From positions 122,214,351 through 122,278,350 of the forward strand of contig CM042147.1 in assembly GCA_023376005.1 (NCBI GenBank): a DNA stretch of 64,000 nt, in the 5' to 3' direction. Positions within the stretch are counted from its first letter, which is position 1; each line of letters begins with the position of its first letter. Shown in pieces: positions 43,205-54,519 of the stretch. Position numbers and translations under genes: made by a program. The DNA comes from Doryteuthis pealeii. Lineage: Eukaryota; Mollusca; Cephalopoda; Myopsida; Loliginidae. Under the pieces are notes generated by a model, which searched no databases, had not been told where the DNA came from, and saw nothing but the letters and a program-made list of their open reading frames with translations.

Positions 43205-44288
43205 AGGTTCTAGTCGGTATAAGTAAATAAAAAAACTAAGGTTCTAGTCTGTATGATAAGCAAATAAACCTAGTCAGTATAATATAATAATACTCAGTAA
43301 TAAGCCTAGTCGGTATAATAATACCCAGTACTAAACTTAGTCGTTATAATAAACAAGTAATAATAATACCTAGTCGGTATAATAAGCAAATAATGATAAT
43401 ATACCTAGTCGGTATAATAAGCAAATATGATATAATACCTAGTCGGTATAATAAGCAAATAATGATAATAATACCTAGTCGGTATAATAAGCAAATAATG
43501 ATAAAATACATAGTCGGTATAATAAGCAAATAATGATAATAATACATAGTCGGTATAATAAGCAAATAATAATAATATACATAATAATAGCAAATAATAA
43601 TACCTAGTCGGTATAATAAGCAAATAATAATACTAGTCGGTATAATAAGCAAATGATAATACATAGTCGGTATATAAGCAAATGATAATACATAGTCGGT
43701 ATAATAAGCAAATGATAATACTAGTCGGTATAATAAGCAAATGATAATACCTAGTCGGTATAATAAGCAAATAATAATACCTAGTCGGTATAATAAGCAA
43801 ATATAATATAATAGTCGGTATAATAAGCAAATAATAATAATAATAATTTGTATAATAAGCAAATAATAATAATAATAAATAATTTGTCGGTATAATAAGC
43901 AAATAATAATAATATTTGTCGGTATAATAAGCAAAATAATAATAATATAATTTGTCGGTATAATAAGCAAATAATAATATAATAATTTGTCGGTATAATA
44001 ATAATAATAATAATAATAATAATTTGTCGGTATTAATAAGCAAATAATAATATATAATATTTGTCGGTATATAAGCAAATAAGAATAATAATAATAATTT
44101 GTCGGTATAATAAGCAAATAAGAATAATAATAATAATAATTTGTCGGTATAATAAGCAAATAGAATATAATAATAATAATTTGTCGGTATAATAAGCAAA
44201 TAAGAATAATAATAATATAATAATAATAATTTGTCGGTATAATAAGCAAATAAGAATAATATACCTTGTCGGTATAATAAGCAAATAA
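43205..44288. repeat. AT-rich minisatellite, about 30 copies of a 30-40-bp unit
   Basis: The unit core is GTCGGTATAATAAGCAAATA with a variable AAT tail. Copies before about 43810 carry CCTAGTCGG; later ones carry TTTGTCGG with longer AAT tails. Minus-strand open frames (Tyr/Ile/Leu repeats) arise from the unit and are not genes. Confidence 0.93.
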
Positions 44289-44694
44289 ATGCTTGCGTAT
44301 AGGCTAAACTGTACAGTCGAAATTAGATTCTATGAAATAACTTTTTTAAAATATTCAAAATTGATGTAATTCTGAAGAACATTTCTAGCCCTGTTGGTAG
44401 GGCTGACTGTATCCCCTGCAGGGGAGGGGTAAGTCCCCTCCCATAAAATTAATCTGATGGTGAGGCTCAATATCTAAAATAATCAATCTGAAGAACATAC
44501 TGTATGTACATTTGTATAGGTCGAATTACGAAGACCTATTTTTTTAAAGGAAAAATACAAAATCTATACAATAAGTAATAAATTTCGTAAGGTTGAAATT
44601 CAAACATAAGGGTAAGGGTTTAAGAATTAATTTCATGACTATAAATAAAAGGTCGATGAGATTAAGCTATACATGTGTGTATATACGGTATTTT

Positions 44695-44696
44695 AA

Positions 44697-44761
<65 letters not shown>
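44695..44761. repeat. (AAT)n(AT)n microsatellite
   Basis: Trinucleotide run followed by a dinucleotide run. Confidence 0.95.
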
Positions 44762-44763
<2 letters not shown>

Positions 44764-44907
44764 AACAAATAGTTTAAGCACGTTTTTTTTTTTTTTTTTT
44801 TTTTTTTTTTTGTAGATAAAAAAGTGCTCAAATACTGCCAGCAGAGTAGGATAAAATCTAAAATAGATTAAGATCTTACCTTTTTGTATTAGTTGCATAA
44901 CTAAAAG

Positions 44908-44964
<57 letters not shown>

Positions 44965-45164
44965 GTGTGTGTGTGGCTCTTGAGTTTCATCACATGATCT
45001 TATCTTAATTGATACATGAAACTTTTAGTTATGCAACTAATACAATAAGGTAAGATCTTAATTTATTTTAGATTTTATTCTGCTCTGCTGGCCAGTATTT
45101 GAGCACTTTTTATCTACAAAAAAGAAAAAAAAAGTGCTTAAACTATTTTACGCACAAAAATACT
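44762..45164. mobile_element. Foldback element with about 140-bp arms
   Basis: Arms 44762-44912 and 45026-45163 are inverted copies (TTAGTTGCATAACTAAAAG against CTTTTAGTTATGCAACTAA). The spacer holds a (TA)n/(GT)n run of about 70 bp. No coding capacity. Confidence 0.75.
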
Positions 45165-45299
45165 AACGTAATTCCGAATAACATGAGGACAGGATTGTAG
45201 TAGCTGAGCAGTCTGATCCTGGTACTAAGTGGTTATGTGACATGCAACACTCCACTTCGGTCCTTATTTGGGCTAGATGGGCGATCGAGAGGCCCAAAC

Positions 45300-45500
45300 T
45301 GGCCAATCGGCTGGCACTAGCAACTATATGATTGTCCCAACTTTATTCTTAAATTGCTCTCATGGCGATCACCCAACCCTTTTTATCATATAGGTGGTGA
45401 GGGTCAAAAACAATGTCTTTGGTTTAGTGCTAGTGTAAAGGGTATAGACTCCCTCGCTGTCCGGCTGATACCGACAAGAAGTCACTGCCAACTTTACTTC
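45300..45500 (+). repeat. R1 start fused to SINE S1 body
   Basis: R1-like CAACTATATGATTGTCCC passes into S1 body GTATAGACTCCCTCGCTGTC and GGCTGATACCGAC, so a composite or nested pair. Confidence 0.55.
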
Positions 45501-45577
45501 TTTTTTTTTTTTTTTTTTTTTTTTTTACAAGCTATGGCAGGTAAGCCATTATATTATAGACTATATCATTAGATTAT

Positions 45578-45622
45578 ACACTATATTATAGTGTTTCAGA
45601 TCTTCTGATATCTTCTTCAGGC
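45578..45622 (-). ncRNA. Hammerhead-like motif without stem I
   Basis: Minus strand: CTGAAGA core, AGAT/ATCT stem II, GAA, long stem III (ACACTA/TAGTGT). Flanking bases do not form stem I, so it is probably not an active ribozyme. Confidence 0.35.
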
Positions 45623-45730
45623 GTTAATTAACCACATTCTATCTATTATATCTATCTATCTCATAAAAAAGAAGGTCCGCAAAATGGATTATGTTTTTAG
45701 AAAATTAAAGAATTTTTTTATCTTACATTT

Positions 45731-45770
45731 GCGACACGTGTTTCAGATCTTCTGATATCTTCTTCAGGCA
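45731..45770 (-). ncRNA. Hammerhead-like motif, minimal stem III
   Basis: Minus strand: TGC (stem I), CTGAAGA, AGAT/ATCT stem II, GAA, ACACGTGT (a 4-bp self-complement with no loop), C, GCA closing stem I. Such tiny stem III forms are known to work best as dimers. It shares 32 bp with 45591-45622. Confidence 0.45.
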
Positions 45771-45779
45771 TTACTTAAT

Positions 45780-45808
45780 CATGCCTATATCTATCTATCT
45801 ATCTATTA

Positions 45809-45856
<48 letters not shown>
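45780..45856. repeat. (TATC)n and (TA)n microsatellites
   Basis: TCTA repeats (45788-45808) followed by about 46 bp of TA. Confidence 0.9.
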
Positions 45857-45857
<1 letters not shown>

Positions 45858-46178
45858 TGTAGAAAAAGGTTTTTCTCTCTACCACAGTTTCTGTGTCCAA
45901 GAGAACATCTCCAGGAGAACTAAAAAATCATAGGTAGCTACATTTTTACATTTTATATATACTTTTCAGCATAAGAAATAGTCTGGTTTGGAATTATTTT
46001 TATCACTCTTACTGTCTTTAGTTAGTTTGTTTCAACTTAATTTCTAAGTCTAAACATTCTTTTCTTTGAAGTCAAAAATTTGTTTTCTCTGAATTTACAT
46101 GTCTCCTTCTTTCAGGTAAATATTATCTGTGATTTTATGAAAACATTGTAGCAACATTTGATGAATATTTATACAGTG

Positions 46179-46456
46179 ATGCTGATAGCTTTTTGATTTA
46201 GTGCGTCCTGGGACGCACATATTTACTTTGACTGAGTCCCCGGGAAAATTTATGGGTTCAAACTAAAGCCGTCTAACTCCTATCTTGTAACCTATTCTGT
46301 GTAATTCATTTCTAAGAAATTATTGAAATGTATTTACAGTTAGCATGAAATGGAAGGGGAAGAAAAAGAAAAACACTGGGACGCATGGATACGATTTTTC
46401 TGCGTGTTTTTTAGATTTTTGTGCGTCATGGACACAGGACGTGTACCTATCAGTGT
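46179..46456 (+). mobile_element. MITE M1, copy 1
   Basis: Starts GATGCTGATAGC and ends CCTATCAG. Inner repeats GTGCGTCC and GCGTCATGG are mirrored. It matches 48515-48836 over about 280 bp, e.g. GGATACGATTTTTCTGCGTG. Confidence 0.65.
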
Positions 46457-46459
46457 GTG

Positions 46460-47456
46460 TGAGAGATACTTTTTTTTGTGGGGGGCCCAAGCGCAGATTC
46501 ATGGTATCGAAAGATTGACGTATGGATGCCAATTTGGTGGAGTGTTTATATATTTATTATGGCGTTTCACCCTGTATGAGCTTCATTAGATAATAATTTG
46601 GATTTAACAAAAAGAAGAAAAATGTAAAAAACATCGGAAATTATGTATGATATCAAGAGTGGTCATTTAAATATTTTTTTTCATCCGGATTTAGCAACCT
46701 TCACTTTCTGAGGGGAGAAAGAAAAATCTGAATTCTCTCCACAAGATTCAGTATCGGATGGTGTTTGAAGAGTTCTTTCACAGCCACCCCCATCCAGCAT
46801 TACCGGAGGGTTAGGCGGGCCCTGGTCATTTCTATGTTGTCTAACTACTTAGGTTTGATTTACCCAACGCCTCGGGTTCCATCATCCTCGATACAAGCGA
46901 TGCTAGATTTTTATTTTTAAATAAAAAAAAAAAAAAGGACAAACAAGTAAAAACACAAAGACCCTAATTTTCATCTATTTTTCTATGTTTGTCTGTGTTT
47001 GTGGCTGTTGAACGGAAAGGAAGAAGGCTGCGCGTGTGTCACATGCCATGGTCAAGGCCTTTTGACCCGAATCAAGAACAGGAAAGTGGCGTAAGGGATG
47101 GGGGTGGCGGGGATATTGGCCCATCTAAAAGGTTACACCCACCTATCACCGATTTCGGCAGATATCATCCACCCGCACTTCGCTTTTGCGAGGGGAGGGG
47201 GGATGGAGGATGCGTATGTTCCGTCGGCTCATTTTATATTAGATGTTTTTCGCCTCTCTTTCCTGTCTGCTTTTGTAGTAACTCGAGTATTATAGTTAAC
47301 AAAAAATGATAAGATGAAACACCACGAGTATTAAGGGTAAGGAAAAAGGTTTACTAAGCAAAGATACAAAATGAAAATAGTAATTAGCAATTGCTAGGTT
47401 AAATTAACAAGTCCTGTCAGATCTCGTTGTTTCTCTCTTCAAAAGTTTCGTTAGAC
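46460..47456. other. Unique intron sequence, no gene seen
   Basis: Mixed-composition sequence. Open frames up to about 106 codons (46989-47309) show no recognisable domain and overlap in phase, so I do not call a gene. Confidence 0.45.
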
Positions 47457-48045
47457 ATTATTTATAGGAAAAACAGACGATTCCATTTTCGTTATTTAGG
47501 TACTATATGACAATTTTTTTAAATTTTTTTTTTAGCTAGGTTACTTCTCTCTTTGATGATTTTTCGGGGTTTAGCTCTGCTATTTTTATAAGTGTTTAAG
47601 TTTCTCTTGTTGGGTTTAAGTTTAATTTTTTTTGAATGTTGCTCTGCATAATCTCGCAGCTTTTTTGCATTCCTCATTGAACCATGGGCTATTGTGTTTT
47701 GAAGAAGTGGAGCTTTTTGGTATATGTTTTTCAGCTATGTTTAGCAGTGTGTTCGTAAAATATAGGATGTCTTTCTCCGTTGTTTTTATTGGCTTCTGCG
47801 GTTAGTTCAGCTAGACATGAAGTTTTAAATCCATCCCAATTAGCCTTTTCCAGATTCCAGTTCGGAAGTCTTTTATTTAGTTTATCATTATTGTTTTCTA
47901 ATATTATCGGGAAATTTAATTAAAGCCTCCTATTATTTATAGAAAACACAGACGATTCCATTTTTGTTATTTAGGTACTATATGACAGTTTCTTTTTTTT
48001 TTTTTCTTCTTCTTTTATTTATTTATTTATTTTTTAGCTAGGTTA
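47457..48045. repeat. Direct repeats of about 90-105 bp around a LINE fragment
   Basis: 47457-47545 and 47937-48045 match (ACAGACGATTCCATTTT, TTAGGTACTATATGACA, TAGCTAGGTTACTTCTCTC). The interior (47550-47930) is LINE-derived. The second copy has an expanded T/ATTT tract. Confidence 0.7.
47560..47905 (-). pseudogene. Non-LTR retrotransposon ORF2 linker fragment
   Basis: The minus strand, in shifting frames, reads LPNWNLEKANWDGFKTS, then HIPKSSTSSKHNSPWFNEEC, then KKA with CRATFKK, and KPNKRNLNTYK. This is the linker between endonuclease and reverse transcriptase in Jockey/CR1-type LINEs (motif IPxSS...PWFNxEC). It differs from the RTE-like family at 14360. Confidence 0.6.
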
Positions 48046-48282
48046 CTTCTCTCGCTATTTCCATTTATTTTAGCTTTTCTCTAATAAGGGCGTATCATCG
48101 TCGTGTAACAGTTATCAGGCTCGTTTCGCATTTCCATTACTACAGAAAAGCGAATTCGATCTTCGCTGGATGTCTCAAACTTGCGACCTTGTGTTGCATC
48201 CGACCCGTGGCGAACGAGCTGAGTAAATACCTACCATTCCTCTAATAATCCAGTGTCTCTTTTCTCAACTATCTGTTTAGAG

Positions 48283-48372
48283 AACCTCACCTGGTATAAT
48301 AGTTAGCAAGGTAAATTAGCAGATTATCGTCAGTGAGTTCGATTCTCACTGGGTGCCTAATACTCCTTAGTA
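48283..48372 (+). repeat. tRNA-derived SINE S3 head
   Basis: CCTGGTATAATAGTTAGC (box A) and GTGAGTTCGATTCTCACTGG (box B), as at 29744. Confidence 0.65.
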
Positions 48373-48514
48373 GCTTAGTAAATAACTATCTGTTTGTATT
48401 TCTCGATTCTGCTAGTCGCGCCCGCACAGCTCAATTTTGACTATTTCCATAACTTCTTTTGTTTTGTCACAATTTCTAACGTTAAAATCGAATACTTTTC
48501 TTACCACCTTCAGT

Positions 48515-48836
48515 AATGCTGATAGCTTTGTAATTTAGTGCGTTCTGAGACGCATGTATTTGATTCGAATGTGTCCCCGGGAAATTTGATGCGTCCCAAC
48601 TAAATTTTCTTAATAAATTGTAGAGTTTTTTAAAAAAATCTATGAACAACCAAAGCCATCTAACCTCTTCCTTGTACCTCAATCAGTGTAATTCATTTCC
48701 AAGAAAATATTGAAATGTATTTATTGTTAGATGGAAATGGTGGGAGAAGAAAAACACTGGGACACATGGATACGATTTTTCTGCGTCTTTTTAGATTTTT
48801 TGCGTCAGGGACGCAAGACGCGTACCTATCAGCATC
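48515..48836 (+). mobile_element. MITE M1, copy 2
   Basis: Termini AATGCTGATAGC and CTATCAGCAT form an inverted repeat. TGCGTTCTGAGACGCA near 48539 and GCGTCAGGGACGC near 48802 are inner palindromes. Body shared with 46179 and, reversed, 55448. Confidence 0.7.
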
Positions 48837-48875
48837 TCTGCATCTTATTCAATTGGTATTCCAATATTATTCAAA

Positions 48876-49125
48876 AGTAAGTCGTCGGGGCGGCCTAATA
48901 TCGATATGATCCATACAGCGAGGGAGTATCCCTTTTTCACCAGCGCTAGACCAAGGAGATTGTTTTTTTTTTGCTTCTGAGGTGGAGCGCCACACCTACC
49001 ATCAGCTGCTTACTTTACCGCACATATCACTGTGCTACTCATACGCTGAGTTGGCGAGGGTCGGTATCGAACTAGGAACCTTGTGGTTTCTAGCCGAACG
49101 CTCTACCGACTGAGCTAACCCGGAA
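48876..49125 (-). repeat. tRNA-derived SINE S1, full length, reversed
   Basis: GGTATCGAACTAGGAACC (box B complement), CTGAGCTAACCCGG at the 5' end complement, and the body CATACAGCGAGGGAGTATCC. Confidence 0.82.
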
Positions 49126-49208
49126 ACTAGTTACCTTAAAAATATTGATATATTAATATTGTATTATTTATCGTGATTCTTAAGTTAGTCAATGACACAA
49201 AATCGCTT

Positions 49209-49404
49209 GCTTACGGTCAAGTCACGTTGAAAACACCGTCCCCACTAGATCACCGAAGTTAAGCAGAGTTAAGATGAGCCTGTTCAATACTTAGATGGGT
49301 GACCATTTAAGCAACAGCAGGTACTGTAAGTAAACCAAATATCAAAATGACTTAAATCGGCATTAAATGATTCGAAAAGGGTTGATATGCCGTAAACCAA
49401 CTCA
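49209..49404 (+). repeat. 5S rRNA-derived SINE
   Basis: 49209-49331 resembles 5S rRNA from end to end: GCTTACGGTCAAGTCACGTT, GAAAACACCG, GATCACCGAAGTTAAGC, TTAGATGGGTGACC and GTACTGTAAG. The internal promoter region (GAAGTTAAGC to GATGGGTGACC) is largely kept, but the molecule is diverged. It then runs into the same tail as the tRNA-derived SINEs (GGCATTAAATGATTCG, then GTTGATATGCCGTAAACC). A 5S head plus a shared SINE tail makes it a SINE3-type element, not a working 5S gene. Confidence 0.75.
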
Positions 49405-49716
49405 CCTAAACAAAATCGCTTATTCTTTTAATTTTTTTTTGCAATCGCGAATGTTATATTAAAATTGTAAACAAGCGCTTAAAACCCTTGAAAAAGAGAC
49501 AGAATGGCGGATCGCGTCGAAATTGACAAAAAGCAAATGGTTTTAAATCTTTTAAAAAATAAACTGCATATGTAATGATATTTTTCTTTTTTTAATGATG
49601 GTCATTATGTTACTACTTATCGATTTAGACAAAGTTTGACCTTAAATAATAGATTTAATTAATTTTAATTCGCTTTTAAAACTCGTAGAAGCTGATTTTT
49701 TTTTGCCAGTCCCTAA

Positions 49717-50385
49717 TCTATACATATATAAAGGGCAATTGTGTGTATGTATTTCTGGAGGAAACTACAAAAATAAAACAATTAACGATAAAGTAAATAT
49801 AGGTACACATTCACTATCACCAGATCTTGCTTTTTAAGCAAAAATAATAAAGATTTTATTCATTTTCGTGAAGATGATTAAATTAATAAAATTTAAATGA
49901 TAACAGCGTTAATTTCTTTTTGCATTTAATATTTCAAATAGTAGACATTAACGTTTATTTTCAGAGTGGCATGATGAATGCAAGGTCTTTTTTAAAATTT
50001 AAATTTTATTTATTTATTTTTTTAATGATTTGGACCATATGACCTTTAGGGACCCCTTTTTGATCTCTATTAAGAAAGGACATGTTTTTCATTTACACCG
50101 TCAATATCCGGTTGTTTTAACAGACGATTTTTAGATTTAAAATTTTCTAAAAATAAAACTAACCACTAACCCTAACCCCTAACAAACAACCGGATATTGA
50201 CGGTGTAAATGAAAAACATGTCCTTTTTTAATCGAGATCAAAAAGGGGTGCCTAAAGGTAATATGGACCAATGATTTTAATGCGGCATCCTACGAGGACC
50301 CAATTCACGATTCAGTAATAATGGATCTGCAGGACTAACTTAAATACCTCCCTCTACCCAGGCGACGCCGGGTAGCCACTTCTAG
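49717..50385 (+). mobile_element. Helitron family B, full length
   Basis: Starts A|TCTATACATATATAAAG and ends with the hairpin CTACCC(AGGCGACGC)CGGGTAG, a short spacer and CTAG|T. 669 bp with no coding capacity. It contains a foldback insertion (50022-50287) that the copy at 12037 lacks. Confidence 0.75.
50022..50287. mobile_element. Foldback element nested in Helitron B
   Basis: Arms of about 100 bp are complements (AGGACATGTTTTTCATTTAC, ACCGTCAATATCCGGTTGTT). The loop of about 60 bp contains CTAACCCTAACCCCTAAC. Absent from the related Helitron at 12037, so it inserted later. Confidence 0.75.
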
Positions 50386-50399
50386 TTGATAATATATAA

Positions 50400-50853
50400 T
50401 CGTCTCCAATTCTAAAATTTCTACGTATCCAGACTGGTACATATTTTCGAAGGTGATACTCCATTAAAATTAGCACGTACAAATTCTTTTTAATCTGTTA
50501 ATCTGTGTCGGAGATATTGTCTGCTGCGTTTTTATCTGCCATTTTGTTTTTCTTTCTTTTTTTAAAAAAATTTTCCCACCCCAACTCATACACACTTTCT
50601 TTTCTACGTGATCATTTCATTTTGGATTCTTTCATTGTGCGTGTGTGTGGCAAAGAAACCTATTTTGGAATTTAAAAAAATATTTCTGTTTGAATAAATC
50701 AACATGATTCTTGTTTATCTTTGTACTTAGCAATTATTTTTTGGTACGTGTGTGTCGGTGTTGTTTGTTATATTTTTCGACGAAATAGCTTTAGTTTCTT
50801 TTGAGTTATTTATTTATTTTTTATTTTTTTTATAGAAATTTTTATTTATTCAA

Positions 50854-50891
<38 letters not shown>

Positions 50892-51005
50892 CTCATTTGA
50901 ATTTTTGGGGTTTGGGAGTTTAGTACAGTTCGGATTTGTTTAAGCAGATGTTATAAGTAATTCTGTATTGAATCTATTTTCTTTTCGTTTTTTTTAATTC
51001 TTCTT

Positions 51006-51047
<42 letters not shown>

Positions 51048-51600
51048 CTGCATTTCTGGAAGGGCTCCATTCCACTCGGACAGAGAAGCACTCTCTGACA
51101 CCTAAATTTCATTCTCTTGTTGTGCTCATTCGTTGATGGAAAATTGGTTGTGTGGTGGGGCTATAATATTGACTGTAAGGTGGTAGGGGATTATGGCCGG
51201 GGGTGGGAGGGGGTTAGAATCTCTGAAACAAAACAAAACAAAAAAATAGAATAAAAATAAAAGTACATTTCGGTGGAAGTGGAATTAGAATTAGCACAAC
51301 AAACGAAGTACCTAACCAACTGGCTGTTCCTTTTAATCGGCCTCACCCATGTAGAATGGCCAGTGTTCTGGAATCAATTTTTTTTTTTTTTTTTTTTTTT
51401 AGAAGAAGAAGAAAATCTGAAAAGGGAATGGCGTGGGAGAAGATGGAGGGAGATATGAAATGAAAATCATTTAAAAAAAAAATTCTTCGTGTTAATTCTT
51501 ATGAAATCGGATTTTAATTTTTTTCTTCCCCTTTTTCTTCCCCATTCAACTTTTCGTTTTCTTCTTGGCCGCCTTCATTCTTTGCATATTCAGCTTATTA
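50400..51600. other. AT-rich intron, no gene seen
   Basis: Poly-T (50857-50887, 51380-51400) and a (TA)n run (51007-51046). Nothing recognised. Confidence 0.55.
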
Positions 51601-51639
51601 TATTCAACCAGATATAGACGTACTGGTTGTTTTTTTTTA

Positions 51640-51987
51640 TTTCTTTTTTTCTTTTTAAAAACGATTTTTTCCGCATACGTTCACCATCTTTCTTCCCGCT
51701 ATCGCTCTTGTTTCCTCATTATTATTTTGATTTTGATTTAATTTTTTTTTATTACTCTTTCTTTTTACTTTGTCACTCGCTTTTGGGTGTTTGGTTCCAA
51801 TTTCTTTCTTTTTCTGCTACTTATTATCGTGTGTTTTGTCCTTCCTCTCTGTCTCTCCCTGTTGGTTTTTCTCTCTCAGGTGTTTTGATTCTTTTTCTCT
51901 CTCTCATGTGTTCAGCCCCCATCTCTGTGTCATTTTATTTCACTCTCTCTCTCACTCTCTCTCTCTGTGTCATTTTGTTTCACACAC

Positions 51988-52044
<57 letters not shown>

Positions 52045-52188
52045 CATTTTTCTTCCTCTCTCTGTGTCATTTTGTTCACTCTCTCTCTCTGTGTCATTTT
52101 GTTTCACTCTCTCTCTCTGTGTCATTTGTTTCACTCTCTCTCTCTCTGTCATTGTGTTTCACTCTCTCTTCTCTCTCTGTCATTGTGT

Positions 52189-52230
<42 letters not shown>

Positions 52231-52440
52231 TTGTGTTTTACTCTCTCTCTGTGTTACTCTCTCTCTCTCTCTCTCTCTGTCATTGTGTCTCTCTCTCTCT
52301 CTCTCTCTCTGTCATTGTGTCTACCTCTCTCTCTCTCTCTCTGTCATTGTGTCTACCTCTCTCTCTCTCTCTGTCATTTTCTTTTCCTCTCTCGATTCTT
52401 TTCTCTCTTCATTTTTCTTTTCCCTTTCATCTGGACAGAC
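51640..52440 (+). repeat. Polypyrimidine minisatellite 4
   Basis: C/T-rich on the + strand with a variable 25-35-bp unit: GTGTCATTTTGTTTCAC or GTCATTGTGTCTACC followed by TC repeats. Overlapping long frames are artefacts. Confidence 0.9.
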
Positions 52441-52837
52441 TTTAAAGACATTTTTATGCCCTGTTCTGCACATGTGTCTTTACCCTATGACCACTGCCGA
52501 GGAGCATGTGTTGCAAAATATCCTACCAGATCATCCATTCTCATAAATGAGAAGCAAAAACTCAATTCTTTGACATTTTAGACTTAAAACGAATCTACTA
52601 AACTTTTTAATCTGTTTTTCTTTGATGATTTTATTTTCTTCTTTTTTTTCCCCTCTGTTTTTCTACTTAACACACTTTAAATTATTTTCAGCCCCCCCCC
52701 GCTCCCCCAGTTGATAAAATTGCTTAAGAAATGTGCAGTGAAATATGTTGGTTATTGCTGTCAATTCAAAATACTCAATACTTGCTTTGTAATGTTTTAT
52801 TGAAATGCTACTTAGAATTTTTAACTGCATCTTCTTC

Positions 52838-54033
52838 TCTTATTATAATGGAGATTGTTTGTCTGTCTGTAACCGAAACTATATTACTACTAAAGTCACA
52901 ATTCCCTTAGTTATTTACGTCACATTCTCCATGATTTTATTTTTTTTATTTAAACCTCAATTATTAATAAAATTGTTCTGCATTATTAATGCTGTTGACC
53001 ATATCTACATACTAGGATATTTACCACGTGCCCCATGTGTACGGGTTAGGCACAAAGCCCTATTAATGTGGGAACACCTACGAACCGTAGCTCATGGGTG
53101 GCAGGTGCAAAAAATGCGTTGATCCATCGGCATTCCCCCACAAAGGGGCAATAAACCCAGCCTGTACCTTTAAACCAAGAGGGCAGGTGTTTCCTGGAGG
53201 TATGGCCCCCTGGGATCAACGATATTAACTTGTACGGTCCAGGGCCGAAACCACTGCCCCCCTCCGGTCGAAACCAGAGTTAGATAGGTATTGGCTTCTC
53301 ATCCTACTTATGAGGGTGTGACACAAGGACATTTTTATGTGGGCCCACCCACAAGCCGAAGTTCATGGGTGGTAGGCACAAAAAATGCGTTGATCCCGTT
53401 GGCTTCTCCCTCAAGGGGAGCGCCTCGGGCACCAGGCAATTAACCCAGCCCCGCCTCTTTAAATCAAGGGGATGGGTGTTGCCTGGGGGGGATGGCTCCC
53501 TGGGATCAAAGATGTTAACTCGTAAGGTCCAGTGGCCGAAGATCACTGGACCCTCGGTCAAAACCAAAGTTTGATATATTGGACATATCTACATACTAAT
53601 AACATGCAATTATATTTATATATACAACAAAATAGCGGTTTACAGTGTGGACTGTGAGGCTAATTTGCGTATTGATATGAAAAAATTGATTTTAATAAAT
53701 ATGTGCTTGTATTATTGATTTTTAATTGTTTGGTTTTCTCTAAATGAATAAGAACAAAAATCTTGGATAAATCTCAAAAGAAATCCACCAACAAGAATAA
53801 ATAACTTATTTTATTCTTTACTTCCTATTTTAACAAAATAATTAAATTAGGAAAATTTAGCAATGAAATACAGTAGTGATGGGAGAGTAAGTTTCAGTTG
53901 TTCTATTTTTTGATGATACCCCTCGTCTGTTTCAAATCTTTTTATCAGCATTCTTATTTAGTTTCATTAGCCTTTCTAATTTGATATAATATCTTATTAC
54001 ATTAAAACTTCAATACTTAAATATATTTGCTAG
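52838..54033 (+). mobile_element. Helitron family A, copy 4, split by S4 dimer
   Basis: 5' TCTTATTATAATGGAG at 52838 and CTAG|T at 54030-54033, although the terminal hairpin has been lost. The body is interrupted at 53015-53583 by two S4 units. Removing them leaves about 620 bp, as in the other copies. Confidence 0.8.
53015..53583 (+). repeat. Two tandem S4 retroposon units with 15-bp target duplication
   Basis: Units of about 270 and 290 bp, both with GTTAGGCACAAAG or GTGACACAAGG near the start and CCTGGGATCAA near the end. The host 15-mer CATATCTACATACTA occurs at 53000-53014 and 53584-53598, so the dimer probably inserted as one piece. Confidence 0.8.
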
Positions 54034-54062
54034 TCTTTTTAAAGGGAACAGAAAAAGAATGA

Positions 54063-54422
<360 letters not shown>

Positions 54423-54519
54423 TAAACTAATAAAAAGAGTAAAAGATTGTAGTTACATGGGAAGATTAGAGAAATTAGAATTAACTAATTCACGAGAAAG
54501 AAGAATGGGAGATGATCTA

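Noticed and set aside
43344..44249. 301-codon minus-strand frame rich in Tyr/Ile/Leu
   Set aside because: A direct translation of the 35-bp minisatellite; frame shifts with unit length.
46989..47309. 106-codon open frame as a gene
   Set aside because: No recognisable domain, a competing overlapping frame, and no nearby splice or promoter signals I trust.
49209..49331. Functional 5S rRNA gene
   Set aside because: Multiple substitutions and deletions, no T-run terminator directly after it, and fused to a SINE tail.
51627..52581. Three overlapping long frames
   Set aside because: Low-complexity TC repeats read in all three phases.
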